A stretch of DNA of 64,000 bases, taken from positions 62,001-126,000 of the forward strand of contig JAENYG010000006.1 of the NCBI GenBank assembly GCA_016841875.1, given 5' to 3'. Shown here in pieces: positions 7,004 through 15,971 of the stretch. Within the stretch, counting starts at the first letter, position 1, and each line of letters begins with the position of its first letter. The notes below the pieces were generated by a model that saw nothing but the letters and a program-made list of their open reading frames with translations, made no database searches and was not told the origin of the DNA. The translations under genes and the position numbers were made by a program. This DNA is from Syntrophomonas sp. (lineage in GTDB: Bacteria; Bacillota; Syntrophomonadia; Syntrophomonadales; Syntrophomonadaceae).

Positions 7004-7138
7004 AAAACAAGAGGAATCTAGGAAGAGTAGAGAGTAATTCATGTGACCAGCACACTGGTATATAATTTGTATAGCATAAAGTCCTATTTATTCATGCTGA
7101 GTTTGAATACTCTCGTACTATTTCAAATTAAAATTTAC

Positions 7139-7735
7139 TTATTTAATTATCGGCCCATGTATTGGAATCACCGATTTTCCGAAGGCGATGTTAGTCATTA
7201 TGGCAGCCGACAAATAGAGTGATAAGCCTGTACAGATAAGGCACATATAGGCGATGGGCGCAGCAAATGAATGAGATAATATCCCAAGATTCATTAGGGC
7301 AACCATAGGAATACCTACATCTAACAGCAATACAAGGAGGCTCATAAACAATGGAGATGTTTTCAGGGTTGCTGGAGTCCATACAATGAGGGCTAAACCT
7401 AAAATCATCCACGCATAACCATCGATAGTTGGATCAAGCGGCCAATTATTGATGGCGGCAAAATACTTTAAAATGTATCCCATTCCGCTAACCAACATGA
7501 AGATGGCAGAGAAAAAGAGGAATGAATTACCTCCTTGCACAGAGCCATTTTTCAATTCTACTATAGCAACTATAAACTGGACCACAAATCCTCCTAAAAA
7601 CCATAATCCTATTAGGGGAGCTGCAGTCGCTTGTACATGTCCTGCTAATACAGCGTAAAAACAAAACAACGCTAACGCCAATGCAATCAATCCAGCTGGT
7701 GAAGGGTCCGCCCATCCGTGAGAATTTTCTGACAT
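7139..7735 (-). CDS. acetate/succinate-type transporter (SatP/YaaH, GPR1/FUN34 family)
   Basis: A 198-residue integral membrane protein with six predicted helices. It opens with the family signature region ADPSPAGLIALAL, a form of NPAPLGL. Members move acetate or succinate with protons, or act as acetate channels. I prefer the ATG at 7735, nine bases after AAGGAG; a GTG six bases earlier is too close to that site. Acetate is the end product of syntrophic fatty-acid oxidation, so export or exchange is plausible here (inference). It stands alone, inside the segment framed by the long inverted repeat. Confidence 0.9.
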   Translation of the reverse strand: MSENSHGWADPSPAGLIALALALFCFYAVLAGHVQATAAPLIGLWFLGGFVVQFIVAIVELKNGSVQGGNSFLFFSAIFMLVSGMGYILKYFAAINNWPLDPTIDGYAWMILGLALIVWTPATLKTSPLFMSLLVLLLDVGIPMVALMNLGILSHSFAAPIAYMCLICTGLSLYLSAAIMTNIAFGKSVIPIHGPIIK

Positions 7736-8342
7736 TTTCACACACTCCTTTTTAAAAATTATCTCTCATAGGTAACAGCTCTTTCCGTTATTTATCACCC
7801 CCCTTATAAACTTTCGCTTTCTTCCAATAAATCTTGTTATCAAAGTATTTCATTTCTTTCACAATCAATTTTTATTGCTAAATAGAATATTCTGGCTAAG
7901 AAACATTCCTTTGGTTATAACCCATCTACCGTAACGGTCTCCTTCTAATGCCTGTCAAAAATCCAGTTTAGTGCCCGGTTTTCCTGGGCAAGATCAAAAC
8001 AATTTCCTGAGCTAACAATTCTCTAGTTCTATTTTTAAGCGCCAGGTATCGTTACTCTGCGAGCCGTTATAATGGAATTGCTTCCGTACTCCATTTACAA
8101 ACTGCAACATTCATTCGACGTGCTTACGAAAGCATTATCGAGAATATTGTTTTTACTGGTTTATGGTGTCCAACGGACCAGGGATCAGCAGCAAACTAAT
8201 ATATTACTCTTCAGCTATACCCGATAGAGCCTCGTTCTTCCATTTATCAAGGATCCCGAGTATAACGCCGAGGATGAGTCCTTTTATTCACGTAAATTCG
8301 CACCGTTCAGGCCAACCTGCTAAATTACTACCCATGGAGTTC
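7736..8342. other. intergenic region with a possible gene fragment
   Basis: About 600 bases upstream of the transporter and downstream of the MCP gene. No intact gene is seen. On the minus strand at 8204-8287 a 27-codon open stretch reads IKGLILGVILGILDKWK then NEALSGIAEE and stops. It resembles the C-terminal helix and tail of a membrane transporter, preceded by a stop and with no start. It may be a relic. Confidence 0.35.
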
Positions 8343-9494
8343 TTATATTTCTCTGGCAATTTTTTCCAGGTGTTCTGCCATACTGGTTATCTCTTGAATA
8401 CTGGCAGTTACTTCTTCAGAAGCGGCTGCCTGCTCCTCGGTGGCCAGCATGGTACTTTCACTGTTACAGGTGGTTTCCTTAATTTTTTCCTTAATGCTAT
8501 CAGTTAGGACACGAATTTTACCTACGGTTCCTTTTGATTCATCGGAAAGTTCTCTGATTTCATCAGCCACCACTCCGAAACCACGACCCAATTCTCCAGC
8601 CCGAGCTGCTTCTATTGCCGCGTTTAGTCCCAGCATTTTGGTCTCATCTGCAATCTGTTTAATAAAGTCCAGCACCGCGTTAATATCTTCTGAAATAATA
8701 TCAATTTCCTTAATCTTCTGATTAAGTTGCCTCTCATTGTCGGTTATTTGTACAGATGACGCAGCTAATTGCTGCATGGTAGCAGAGATTTCCTCCAGAC
8801 CGCGGCATATATTATTGGATATCTCACGTAGATCAAAAGCAGTTTTCTTGGGTAGAACCAAACCCAATACTCCTACCATCTGATTTTGATCATCTTCATC
8901 GAAACACGGATAACACATAGTCATAACCGGAAAGCCATGTACACTGGTATCCATTTCTTCTACAACCATCTTTTTAGTGTTAATAGCCTTGTAGATAACC
9001 GGATTCTCTTTAAGCTTGTACCCAATTTGAATATCGGGCATATCGAATTTGTTCGAGGCCTGGCGAAGACCTATCATTTCCATGTCAGTTACGAACAGGA
9101 ATGCACCTTCAGGAAAAAGAGATGCTATCATCGGAGCGAAAACAGAGAATGCCGTTGCTATTGGGTGCAGGCGTGGCAGTATAACAATAATACTGCCAAC
9201 CACTGCATCATTTTCAAATACGGGATTGGCATGCATGATTAATCGCATTCCATAAACATTACGGGGAATTTTTTCAATAGCCTCACACTGGCCTTTTATA
9301 GCCTGGTCCGTTGCTCCTCCAGCTCTTACCTGCAAGCCAACTCTAATATCTGCTACATCAAATGTTTTAGAGGCTGTTTTCCAGGTAACCTTTTCAAGGT
9401 CAGTTATAGCAAAAACAACTCCACCGGGAAATATATCGCATAACGAAGTCACGGTTTCTTTCCATACTTCCAACTTACAAACGCTTATTGCCAT
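8343..9494 (-). CDS. soluble methyl-accepting chemotaxis-type protein with duplicated sensor domain
   Basis: 383 residues without a membrane span. Residues about 18-110 and 125-220 are two copies of one domain. Each starts (P)xGxxFxxTDxE, then a KFD/TFD segment with (A/P)DI(R/Q)xG, then an xxYGMxxxxxxPVF or HGFPVMTMCYPCF strand, and each ends xxGxxxxxLP(R/K). The C-terminal part is an MCP signalling hairpin with LGLNAAIEAARAGELGRGFG at its core, but it is shorter than in classical receptors. No HAMP is present. It should be a cytoplasmic sensor coupling a ligand to CheA/CheW or another partner; no che genes are in the window. The ligand is unknown. ATG at 9494. Confidence 0.85.
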   Translation of the reverse strand: MAISVCKLEVWKETVTSLCDIFPGGVVFAITDLEKVTWKTASKTFDVADIRVGLQVRAGGATDQAIKGQCEAIEKIPRNVYGMRLIMHANPVFENDAVVGSIIVILPRLHPIATAFSVFAPMIASLFPEGAFLFVTDMEMIGLRQASNKFDMPDIQIGYKLKENPVIYKAINTKKMVVEEMDTSVHGFPVMTMCYPCFDEDDQNQMVGVLGLVLPKKTAFDLREISNNICRGLEEISATMQQLAASSVQITDNERQLNQKIKEIDIISEDINAVLDFIKQIADETKMLGLNAAIEAARAGELGRGFGVVADEIRELSDESKGTVGKIRVLTDSIKEKIKETTCNSESTMLATEEQAAASEEVTASIQEITSMAEHLEKIAREI

Positions 9495-9593
9495 AGTAAT
9501 ATCGTCCCTTTCGTAATATGTTATAAACTTAAACTAATTCAAATGTCCTTCGGGAGTGAATAAAAATGGGATCATGATGTTCTGACTGAATGT

Positions 9594-9662
9594 ACCTCTT
9601 TTGCAACGTTGATTAAGCTTGCTTCCTTATATGAGCGACCAAGGAAGCAGCTCTAAAGAGGT
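9594..9662 (-). promoter_or_regulatory. nested hairpin in the MCP leader
   Basis: Outer stem ACCTCTTT/AAAGAGGT and inner stem GCTTCCTT/AAGGAAGC. It lies about 100 bases upstream of the MCP start and could fold in its leader RNA. It matches no riboswitch class I know. Confidence 0.3.
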
Positions 9663-9846
9663 CCTGTCTGAATAGTAACCGCAGAGCACTTCTCCGGTAG
9701 AATTGTTGTAATTTCTAGTTTTCCAACAAAACCAGCATCCCTTCGTTGTCATGAGTTATTAAGCCCTTTGGATACCATAATAACGATTATGCAAAAGGCA
9801 TGCCTACTGAAACGGGTCCAGAAAAACCGCCATTTAAAATTGTTTA

Positions 9847-10039
9847 CTTAGTGATCAAGGGAACTTAATTTGTCGATCTTCAATGTGTGTCAGTATAGAC
9901 ATTGGTCTATCTAAGGTAATCTTCCAATAATGAAAATAGCCGATGAGCTGTAAACCCATTCGGAAGGTAATCGCCTGTTTGGACTATAGAATAGGAAAAA
10001 AACCAGAAAAATTGCCCTCAAATAAAAACTGAAATGTCC
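9847..10039 (-). repeat. long inverted repeat, right arm
   Basis: The reverse complement matches 4082-4283 over almost its whole length (GTCCAAACAGG, TTTTCATTATTGGAAGAT, ATAGACCAATGTC, GACACACA). The two arms enclose 5.6 kb. No transposase gene is present. Confidence 0.7.
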
Positions 10040-10094
10040 TAATAAATGGGAAAGTTGTACTTCTAATGAAACCACTTAAGAAGCCCGCCGTTAG

Positions 10095-10142
10095 TCTCAA
10101 TTTTGATAAACGCTTCTAAGTGGCTGTATCATTATTGATACA
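10095..10142. promoter_or_regulatory. enhancer-like sites without an obvious target gene
   Basis: TCTCAATTTTGATAAACG (10095-10112) matches the site at 1417 in 15 of 18 positions. It is followed by the perfect palindrome TGTATCATTATTGATACA. No sigma-54 promoter or plus-strand gene follows within 2 kb, so this may be a displaced copy of the control region at 1.2-1.5 kb. Confidence 0.35.
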
Positions 10143-10262
10143 TATTTCTGAGTGAGGCTTCCACTATTATCTTTCTCTTATCCTAGGTAATAATGCTATT
10201 TTTATGGAAGCTTCAATCTGAACAATAAACATTTAATATAATTTCTGGTTATTAGAAAAACC

Positions 10263-10293
10263 AGTGGAGGCTATCCAAAGGATGGCCTCCACT
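10263..10293 (-). terminator. terminator-like hairpin, inverted relative of 3804-3834
   Basis: AGTGGAGGC pairs with GCCTCCACT and TATCC with GGATG. The reverse complement of 10263-10303 is almost identical to 3795-3834, including the flank CCCAGGA. It lies downstream of comEC on the minus strand and may end that operon. Confidence 0.5.
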
Positions 10294-10394
10294 TTCTCCT
10301 GGGTTGATATCGCAACTTTTGCCTGACAAACTTAAGTATTTTTTGGTTCAAAGAATCTCTTTATTTCAATTAGTCGAAATAGCCTGATTAAAAT

Positions 10395-12674
10395 TTATTT
10401 CTTAAAGCAGTCAATTTCCATGCTTTTGCCATCACTCTCTATACTTATAGCACCGTTATGGTCGGTTCGCAGGACTCGTATTCCTTGCTTTTGCAGGTAA
10501 TCCAGCAGCTCCTGACTAGGATGACCATATAGATTATTTTTCCCTACTGATATTACTGCCGCGTAGGGATTGAGCTCATCATAAAACTCCTCTGACAGAG
10601 AATCTCGACTGCCATGATGCGGTACCTTTACCAGCAGGGTTGCTTCCAGGGAGCCGTTTTCGGCAATATGCTGAAGTCCCTCTTGCTCTAAATCCCCTGG
10701 CAATATTAATGAAAACTCACCGAATTCACACCTTAATACCAGCGATTGATTATTATATTCTTCGGTATCCAAACCCGTCGGCGGGTACAGCACCTCCAGG
10801 TCCAGTCCTTCTTCGATATTGATATGCTGGCCAGCTGCTGCGGTAACAACTGCTGCCCCCTTAGTCTGAGCTATTGTTTTCAGTTCCTCATATTCTCCGG
10901 CATCGATAAGTGTTTCCGGCACCGCGGCATAACGGAAGGGAATTTGGGAGGCGGTTTCCATCAAGCCCTGGAGATGGTCGCCGTCTGGATGACTGTTGAT
11001 TATCATGAATAGTTCCCGAACTCCCCGGTGGTGAAGGTATGGAACCACCTTTTTCTGACCTACCGCATAATAATAACTCCCCCCTCCATCCAGGAGAATG
11101 AATTTTCCCCGCGGGGTCTTGATAAGTATACTATCACCCTGCCCTACATCAAGAAAAACCACTTCCAGAATACCGTACTTATAAAAGCCAACTGGCAGAC
11201 AGATAAATACCAGAGAAATTACCAGTAATGTCGTTGAACTCCAGATATACCTGCGAGGCCAGGAATAATACATCGCGGCCAGAAGCATAAGCAGGCCAAG
11301 ATAATAAAGAATCATAAGTCCTGGTCCGGGGGTTTTCACCCAGAGGTAACTTCCGGGGATCTGACTCACATAGGCTGCCAGCCCTTGCAACAGCTCGATC
11401 ATGAATCCGGCCGGATACAGGAAAAGTGACGTCAGGGGAGGAACAGAAATAGTAAGCAGAGCAGCAAACCCGGTAATTACTATACCTCCAACCAGGTAGC
11501 TGATTATGATATTGCTGATTAAGCCAGATGGGCTGAAAAGATTGAAATAGTAGGCCAGCAGCGGTACTACTGCCAGTTGTGCGCACAAGGGAATTAATAT
11601 TATATCCCACACGGGTTTTTTAAACTCAAAGTAATTCTTAATAGTAGGATATAAGCATACCAGGCCCCAGGTAGCCATAAAGGAAAGCTGAAATGAGGTG
11701 GTGAAAACAGCATACGGGTCCAGCAATACTATAATCATACCCGCCAGACCCAGGGAATTGCTCAGACCACCTTCCCGGCCCCGGTAGTGGGCCAGCAAAG
11801 CCAGCGAAGCCATGATTACCGCACGCTGAACCGAAATAGGCCAACCTATCAGACTGCCATAGAATAACAGGCATACCATCACACTAATGAATCGGGTTCT
11901 TTTGGAAACACCCAACAACGATGCGGCATAAGAAAAGAATAAGACCAGGAAGCCTATATGCAGGCCGCTGACCGCAAAAATATGTACTATACCAGTTTTT
12001 TGAAACATTTCATATTGACTTTCTTCCAGATTTTCCTTTTCTCCCAGCAGCATACCCAGAAACAGGTCAGCTTCCGATTCTGGCAGTAAATCAAGAACTG
12101 CTTCTTCCATCTTAGCCCGGTAGGAATTCAGCAGCCTGCACATTCCCTGACCGGGTATTATTTTCTTAATATCCTCCGCCTCGCTAAGAGACATTACATA
12201 GAAAACCTGCTTATTAAACAGGTAGGTGTAGTAATCGAATTCTCCCGGATTGCCTGGTTTATCAGGCACTTCCAGCTTACCCTGCAGAGTCACCTGATCC
12301 CCTTTGTTAAGTTCTGCTCTAAAATCGCAGTATACTTGAATATACTTCAAGTATGGATTGTTTTCATCAGTTCTTAGCAAGAATCCGGTTCTATCTTGCT
12401 TATGAGCGGGATAGTCAATGATCACCCCACTTACTATCTGCTCTTCTATATTACCTAAACCATCCGGCTCATCGATGCCCCGATATTGGAAATATGCAAA
12501 CCCCATTAACAATACTATAATACTGATAAGAATTTCCCGACCCCATCTGGGAACAAGCAGATAGGCTGACAGCAGCAGACCCAACAACAGCAGTACACCT
12601 GTCCACAGCTCATAATATTCTAAAATGATACCCATTGAAAATAGAATAAAAATAACTATCCACGAACTTATCAT
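10395..12674 (-). CDS. comEC: competence DNA-uptake channel ComEC/Rec2
   Basis: A 759-residue polytopic membrane protein that forms the channel for single-stranded DNA entry during transformation. The N-terminal membrane segments and OB-like domain (to about residue 190) lead into the competence helices (about 215-490, with FAVSGLHIGFL). A C-terminal metallo-beta-lactamase domain carries HPDGDH at 562-567 and a late GHPSQELLDYL segment. The length fits the family. It follows comEA on the same strand with a 47-base gap, the usual comEA-comEC order. No frameshift is seen, so the gene looks intact. Confidence 0.95.
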   Translation of the reverse strand: MISSWIVIFILFSMGIILEYYELWTGVLLLLGLLLSAYLLVPRWGREILISIIVLLMGFAYFQYRGIDEPDGLGNIEEQIVSGVIIDYPAHKQDRTGFLLRTDENNPYLKYIQVYCDFRAELNKGDQVTLQGKLEVPDKPGNPGEFDYYTYLFNKQVFYVMSLSEAEDIKKIIPGQGMCRLLNSYRAKMEEAVLDLLPESEADLFLGMLLGEKENLEESQYEMFQKTGIVHIFAVSGLHIGFLVLFFSYAASLLGVSKRTRFISVMVCLLFYGSLIGWPISVQRAVIMASLALLAHYRGREGGLSNSLGLAGMIIVLLDPYAVFTTSFQLSFMATWGLVCLYPTIKNYFEFKKPVWDIILIPLCAQLAVVPLLAYYFNLFSPSGLISNIIISYLVGGIVITGFAALLTISVPPLTSLFLYPAGFMIELLQGLAAYVSQIPGSYLWVKTPGPGLMILYYLGLLMLLAAMYYSWPRRYIWSSTTLLVISLVFICLPVGFYKYGILEVVFLDVGQGDSILIKTPRGKFILLDGGGSYYYAVGQKKVVPYLHHRGVRELFMIINSHPDGDHLQGLMETASQIPFRYAAVPETLIDAGEYEELKTIAQTKGAAVVTAAAGQHINIEEGLDLEVLYPPTGLDTEEYNNQSLVLRCEFGEFSLILPGDLEQEGLQHIAENGSLEATLLVKVPHHGSRDSLSEEFYDELNPYAAVISVGKNNLYGHPSQELLDYLQKQGIRVLRTDHNGAISIESDGKSMEIDCFKK

Positions 12675-12721
12675 ATCATCTAACCGTCATAATGCTCATA
12701 ATTGCCTTAGGCAAACTGCTT

Positions 12722-13342
12722 TCACCTTACACATATGCTTTCCTTTATATCGGCAAATTTTTTATCCCCAATGCCAGCCACCTTCTGAAGGTCTTCTGCC
12801 TTTTCAAAAGGTCCGTTTGCCAACCGGTAATCTACTATCCGCTGAGATAGAACCGGTCCAATTCCTGTAAGTTTACTGGCCATTTCATCAGCAGTAGCCT
12901 GATTGATGTTCACCCTGCCATTATTTATACTGACTGAAAATGTTGCCATAGTTGAAACACTGGAATCAGCAGCATCGATATCTCCCACTGCTGGAACTAC
13001 TATTGTCTCACCATCTAATAGTTCCCGTGCCATACCCAGATATCTTAACTCTGCATCTTCCAGTGCCCCGGCCAGTTCGATGACTTCATGCAGGCGGGCT
13101 CCCTCTTTAACCATGTATATACCCGGGGTTTGGACCTTCCCACACACATATACTTGTATCAAGCTTTCCGTTTCGTTTTCTGCATCTACATCTGCAGAGG
13201 TCAAATCGCTGATAATATCTTCAGCCGGTATTTCCTCTTCTCTGCCCGTGCTTTCATTAAGACCTTGATATTTTACTCCTCCAGCAAAAGCAAGCAGCAG
13301 CAGCAGAAACACCGCGGCTAAGATCCGGCGGTCAAAATTCAT
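12722..13342 (-). CDS. comEA: competence DNA receptor ComEA
   Basis: 206 residues: one N-terminal membrane anchor (about 7-25), a linker, an SLBB-type beta domain (about 62-118, IQVYVCGKVQTPGIY), and a C-terminal double helix-hairpin-helix with VNINQATADEM, LTGIGPVLSQRIVDYR and VAGIGDKKF. It binds double-stranded DNA at the outer face of the membrane and hands it to ComEC, encoded next. ATG at 13342 with AAGGAG five bases upstream. Confidence 0.95.
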   Translation of the reverse strand: MNFDRRILAAVFLLLLLAFAGGVKYQGLNESTGREEEIPAEDIISDLTSADVDAENETESLIQVYVCGKVQTPGIYMVKEGARLHEVIELAGALEDAELRYLGMARELLDGETIVVPAVGDIDAADSSVSTMATFSVSINNGRVNINQATADEMASKLTGIGPVLSQRIVDYRLANGPFEKAEDLQKVAGIGDKKFADIKESICVR

Positions 13343-13615
13343 AGTAACTCCTTCGGGAAATTGCTAACATTATTTTACTTATTTGTTAATAATTATACTA
13401 TATTTTCAAGGGCCAGGAAGTAAAAATAATGGAAATTAGATTGGCAAGTTGTTATAAGCATTATATTGGAAGGCATAGATATATTCAGTTACCGAGGACC
13501 TGGAAGAGCAGCTCAGACGTCTTCGAGCAGATAATGATATTGTGGTTGAATAATTAATGGGCTTAATAATATTCAAGGAGAAGCGGCAATAAATGCCGCT
13601 TCTCCTTGAATATTA
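13343..13615. other. short spacer with a possible transposase crumb
   Basis: A plus-strand stretch 13479-13553 reads TEDLEEQLRRLRADNDIVVE and stops. It resembles the coiled-coil end of IS3-type OrfA proteins but is too short to assign. Nothing else is seen before the DUF1540-like gene's terminator. Confidence 0.25.
13568..13614 (-). terminator. long perfect terminator hairpin
   Basis: A 21-base perfect inverted repeat (core AAGCGGCA/TGCCGCTT) with a five-base loop, directly after the stop of the small DUF1540-like gene. It may serve both strands. Confidence 0.75.
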
Positions 13616-13789
13616 CTATTCTTTCTTAACATAACTGTAGCACATGGTTTCATCCTCAGGTAAACCGGTAGTCATATTACTGACAGGCGAAACCTGAATT
13701 GACTCTAGTGTGCAAGCACCATCGCCATAATATTGGCAGCTGTTTATTGAACATTTGATAAACTGATTTCCCTGCTGTTCCAAACTCAT
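13616..13789 (-). CDS. DUF1540-like small cysteine-rich protein
   Basis: 57 residues, starting at ATG 13789 with GGAGGGATG context. The Cys pattern (FIKCSINSCQYYGDGACTLE, then ETMCYSYVKKE) matches the small DUF1540 family found in spore-forming and clostridial genomes: Cx5Cx(6-7)C, an I-x-V strand, then a final C. Four conserved cysteines suggest metal or redox binding; the function is unknown. It is monocistronic, with its own strong terminator. Confidence 0.8.
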   Translation of the reverse strand: MSLEQQGNQFIKCSINSCQYYGDGACTLESIQVSPVSNMTTGLPEDETMCYSYVKKE

Positions 13790-13885
13790 CCCTCCATTAA
13801 TATTTTCTTAATCTATTGTTTTCATTTCTCTCTGTCATTATTCCGAATATACTGTTGTTTGAAATAGACAGTTCTTTTTTTAATA

Positions 13886-13928
13886 AAAAGCAATCAGAAT
13901 CAGGGTTATCCCGATTCTGATTGCTTTT
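13886..13928 (-). terminator. terminator of the second CoA-transferase gene
   Basis: AAAAGCAATCAGAATC pairs with GATTCTGATTGCTTTT. A T-rich run (13873-13880 region) follows on the minus strand. Confidence 0.75.
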
Positions 13929-13970
13929 ATCCAAGGTCTTTATGATTGTAATGATATTTTTACTATTAAG

Positions 13971-15317
13971 TTATTTGGTTTTGTTGGTTTTTTTCCAGAT
14001 TCCCTGGGCTTCTGCCGCTTTTACCAGATCATCTCTAAAGTTAGGATGGGAAATATTAATTAAGCCCTCAGCACGCTGCCAGACTGACATGCCTTTCATG
14101 GCATACATACCAAACTCGGTTACTATATAGTCAGCAACTGATCTGGGGTCAGTAACGATGGCCCCGGTGGTAAGAGTAGGTACTATTCTCGATGATTTTG
14201 CTTCACCATTTGCTCCGTAATTGGCAGCTGGTGTGGCTACAAAAGATTTTCCGCCTTTTGATAACCATCCCGCCATTACGAAGTCCAGCTGCCCGCCGGT
14301 GCCGCTTATGTGACGCGTACCGTGTGATTCTGAACAGCACTGTCCATATATATCTATCTCAATTGCATTATTGATTGTCATCAATTTTTCATTTCGGGAT
14401 GCAATATAAGGTTCATTGGTGTAGTCAACCGGATAGACAGCACATTTGGGATTGTCATCGATGAAGTCATAGAGCATCTGAGTTCCCAGTGCAAAAGTAT
14501 ACACTAATTTACCAGGATCTATCCCTTTGTATTTCCCAGTCATCTTACCGGCCATGTCCATATACACATAAGCATCTACCAGCATCTCAGTGTGACAGCT
14601 CAGATCTTTAAGATCTGATTCGGCTATCATCATACCTACAGCATTTGGGATGCCCCCGATACCCAGCTGAACGCAGCTGCCATCACTCATTTCTGATATG
14701 ATATATTCGGCTATTTTCTTATCAATGTCGCTAATTGGTGGGGCAGGTATTTGAGCTAAAGGGAGGTTGCTTTCTACGATAAAATCAACTTCTGAAATGT
14801 GAACCTTCTCCTCATATCCACCCAGGCAGCGCGGCTGATGTTCATTTACCTCAACCATGATGACCTTAGCCCGATCACATACGGCCCTGCTGTGGGTAAC
14901 CTGGGGACCAAAGTTGAAATATCCATGTTTGTCCATGGGGCAAACCTGCAGCATCGCTACATCGAGGGGTTCAATCCTTTCTCTTACATAACGCGGCAGT
15001 TCGGAATATTTAATCGATGAATAATAAACTGGTTTTCCGGTCTTGGCTATTTTTCGATCAGCTCCAGAGGTATGCCAGCTCATCCAGACAAAAGAATCAC
15101 CTACAGGATCTACCTCGTTTACTTTGGTTGGATAAGGGTTTACGCAGGTCCAGATCTTAACATCTTCCAATTCATCTTTTCTCTTGGCCAGGGCTTCATC
15201 CAGAGCTCTGACCTGACCATTAAAGGATCCATAATCTAGCCAATCTCCAGATTTAACGACCTTAACGGCTTCATCCGGAGAAACCAGTTTGCTTTTGTAT
15301 TCTTCAATATAACCCAC
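13971..15317 (-). CDS. acetyl-CoA hydrolase/transferase family CoA-transferase, second copy
   Basis: 448 residues from a GTG start at 15317, eight bases after GGAGG. This start gives an N-terminus (GYIEEYKSKLVSPDEA) that aligns with the first copy at 2302. An upstream ATG at 15350 has no ribosome site. Glycine loop QLGIGGIP at 217-224, catalytic-Glu motif HTE at 242-244 (E244), and SGTGGQLDF in the C-terminal domain. It transfers CoA between short carboxylates such as butyrate and acetate. Similarity to the first copy is clear but moderate, so a distinct substrate is possible. It forms a single-gene unit with its own terminator. Confidence 0.93.
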   Translation of the reverse strand: MGYIEEYKSKLVSPDEAVKVVKSGDWLDYGSFNGQVRALDEALAKRKDELEDVKIWTCVNPYPTKVNEVDPVGDSFVWMSWHTSGADRKIAKTGKPVYYSSIKYSELPRYVRERIEPLDVAMLQVCPMDKHGYFNFGPQVTHSRAVCDRAKVIMVEVNEHQPRCLGGYEEKVHISEVDFIVESNLPLAQIPAPPISDIDKKIAEYIISEMSDGSCVQLGIGGIPNAVGMMIAESDLKDLSCHTEMLVDAYVYMDMAGKMTGKYKGIDPGKLVYTFALGTQMLYDFIDDNPKCAVYPVDYTNEPYIASRNEKLMTINNAIEIDIYGQCCSESHGTRHISGTGGQLDFVMAGWLSKGGKSFVATPAANYGANGEAKSSRIVPTLTTGAIVTDPRSVADYIVTEFGMYAMKGMSVWQRAEGLINISHPNFRDDLVKAAEAQGIWKKTNKTK

Positions 15318-15340
15318 GGTAAAATCCTCCTTCAATAAAT

Positions 15341-15355
15341 ATAGATGCACAGCTT
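15341..15355 (-). promoter_or_regulatory. palindromic operator-like site upstream of CoA-transferase 2
   Basis: TGCACA-GCT-TGTGCA, centred about 30 bases upstream of the GTG start. It is a candidate repressor site or leader hairpin; no regulator is identified. Confidence 0.3.
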
Positions 15356-15871
15356 GTGCACAACAGCGGGTATTATTAATTCTTTTTCCCTCAACCCACT
15401 TATCAGATGAATGATAGTATTAAGTTACAGATCCCCCCTTGTTTCCAAATTTCGGAGGAATTATGTTCAGGGAGATTTGAGTAGTAATATAAGGCTATTA
15501 AATTACGGTAAGTTTAATAAACTGTCCTATTAACGGGGTGTTAGTTTTTGTGATATCATATGTGGAAAAATGACTGCAGGCGTAATGCCTGATACAACGA
15601 AATTGTTTAAAGGTTAGCTGTGTGATTGGCTGCATTTTCTGAGATAGCAAAGATTTGTTGTTTAAAGGCTTACATTATTATGTTAAACCAGATATTTAAG
15701 GATATTACAAAATTCCTCCTGTTAAGATATTATACATTAATATCTTAATTCCTTCTTTTTATTTAAATATTATGACAATTTCGACTATTAGGGTTTATGC
15801 CCCTTATTATGATAATTATTCGTATAGATTGTCAAATAAACGCGGTTTCATAATCAATTCTATATCTTTTT

Positions 15872-15902
15872 TTGCTTAATAGTCTTTGAATCAAAATATA
15901 AT
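15872..15902 (+). promoter_or_regulatory. possible sigma-A promoter for the leuS leader
   Basis: TTGCTT then TATAAT with a 19-base spacer (17 is ideal), about 70 bases upstream of the T-box stem I. It is a plausible start for the leader; other AT-rich hexamers nearby are possible. Confidence 0.35.
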
Positions 15903-15971
15903 GAATAATTATGTTGCATTTGATGGTTTTTTTAATTATAATAAGTTTCGAGTCATTGAATTTCATACGAT

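Larger units (their letters stand above)
9495..10394. other. gene-free region with inverted-repeat arm and enhancer-like sites
   Basis: About 900 bases. It holds a nested hairpin upstream of the MCP gene, the right arm of the long inverted repeat, enhancer-like sequences at 10095-10142, and a hairpin at 10263-10293. No coding frame is convincing. Confidence 0.7.
15318..15970. other. AT-rich intergenic region between divergent CoA-transferase and leuS
   Basis: About 650 bases with no supported gene. The palindrome TGCACAGCTTGTGCA (15341-15355) lies just upstream of the CoA-transferase start and could be an operator. A possible leuS promoter (TTGCTT at 15872, TATAAT at 15897, 19-base gap) lies near its right end. 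Confidence 0.5.

Noticed and set aside
8163-8507. 114-codon plus-strand frame
   Set aside because: It runs antisense into the MCP gene and lacks a start signal and any family pattern.
15341-15355. Sigma-54 promoter for the second CoA-transferase
   Set aside because: GTGCACAAGCTGTGCA lacks the invariant GG at -24; kept only as a palindrome.
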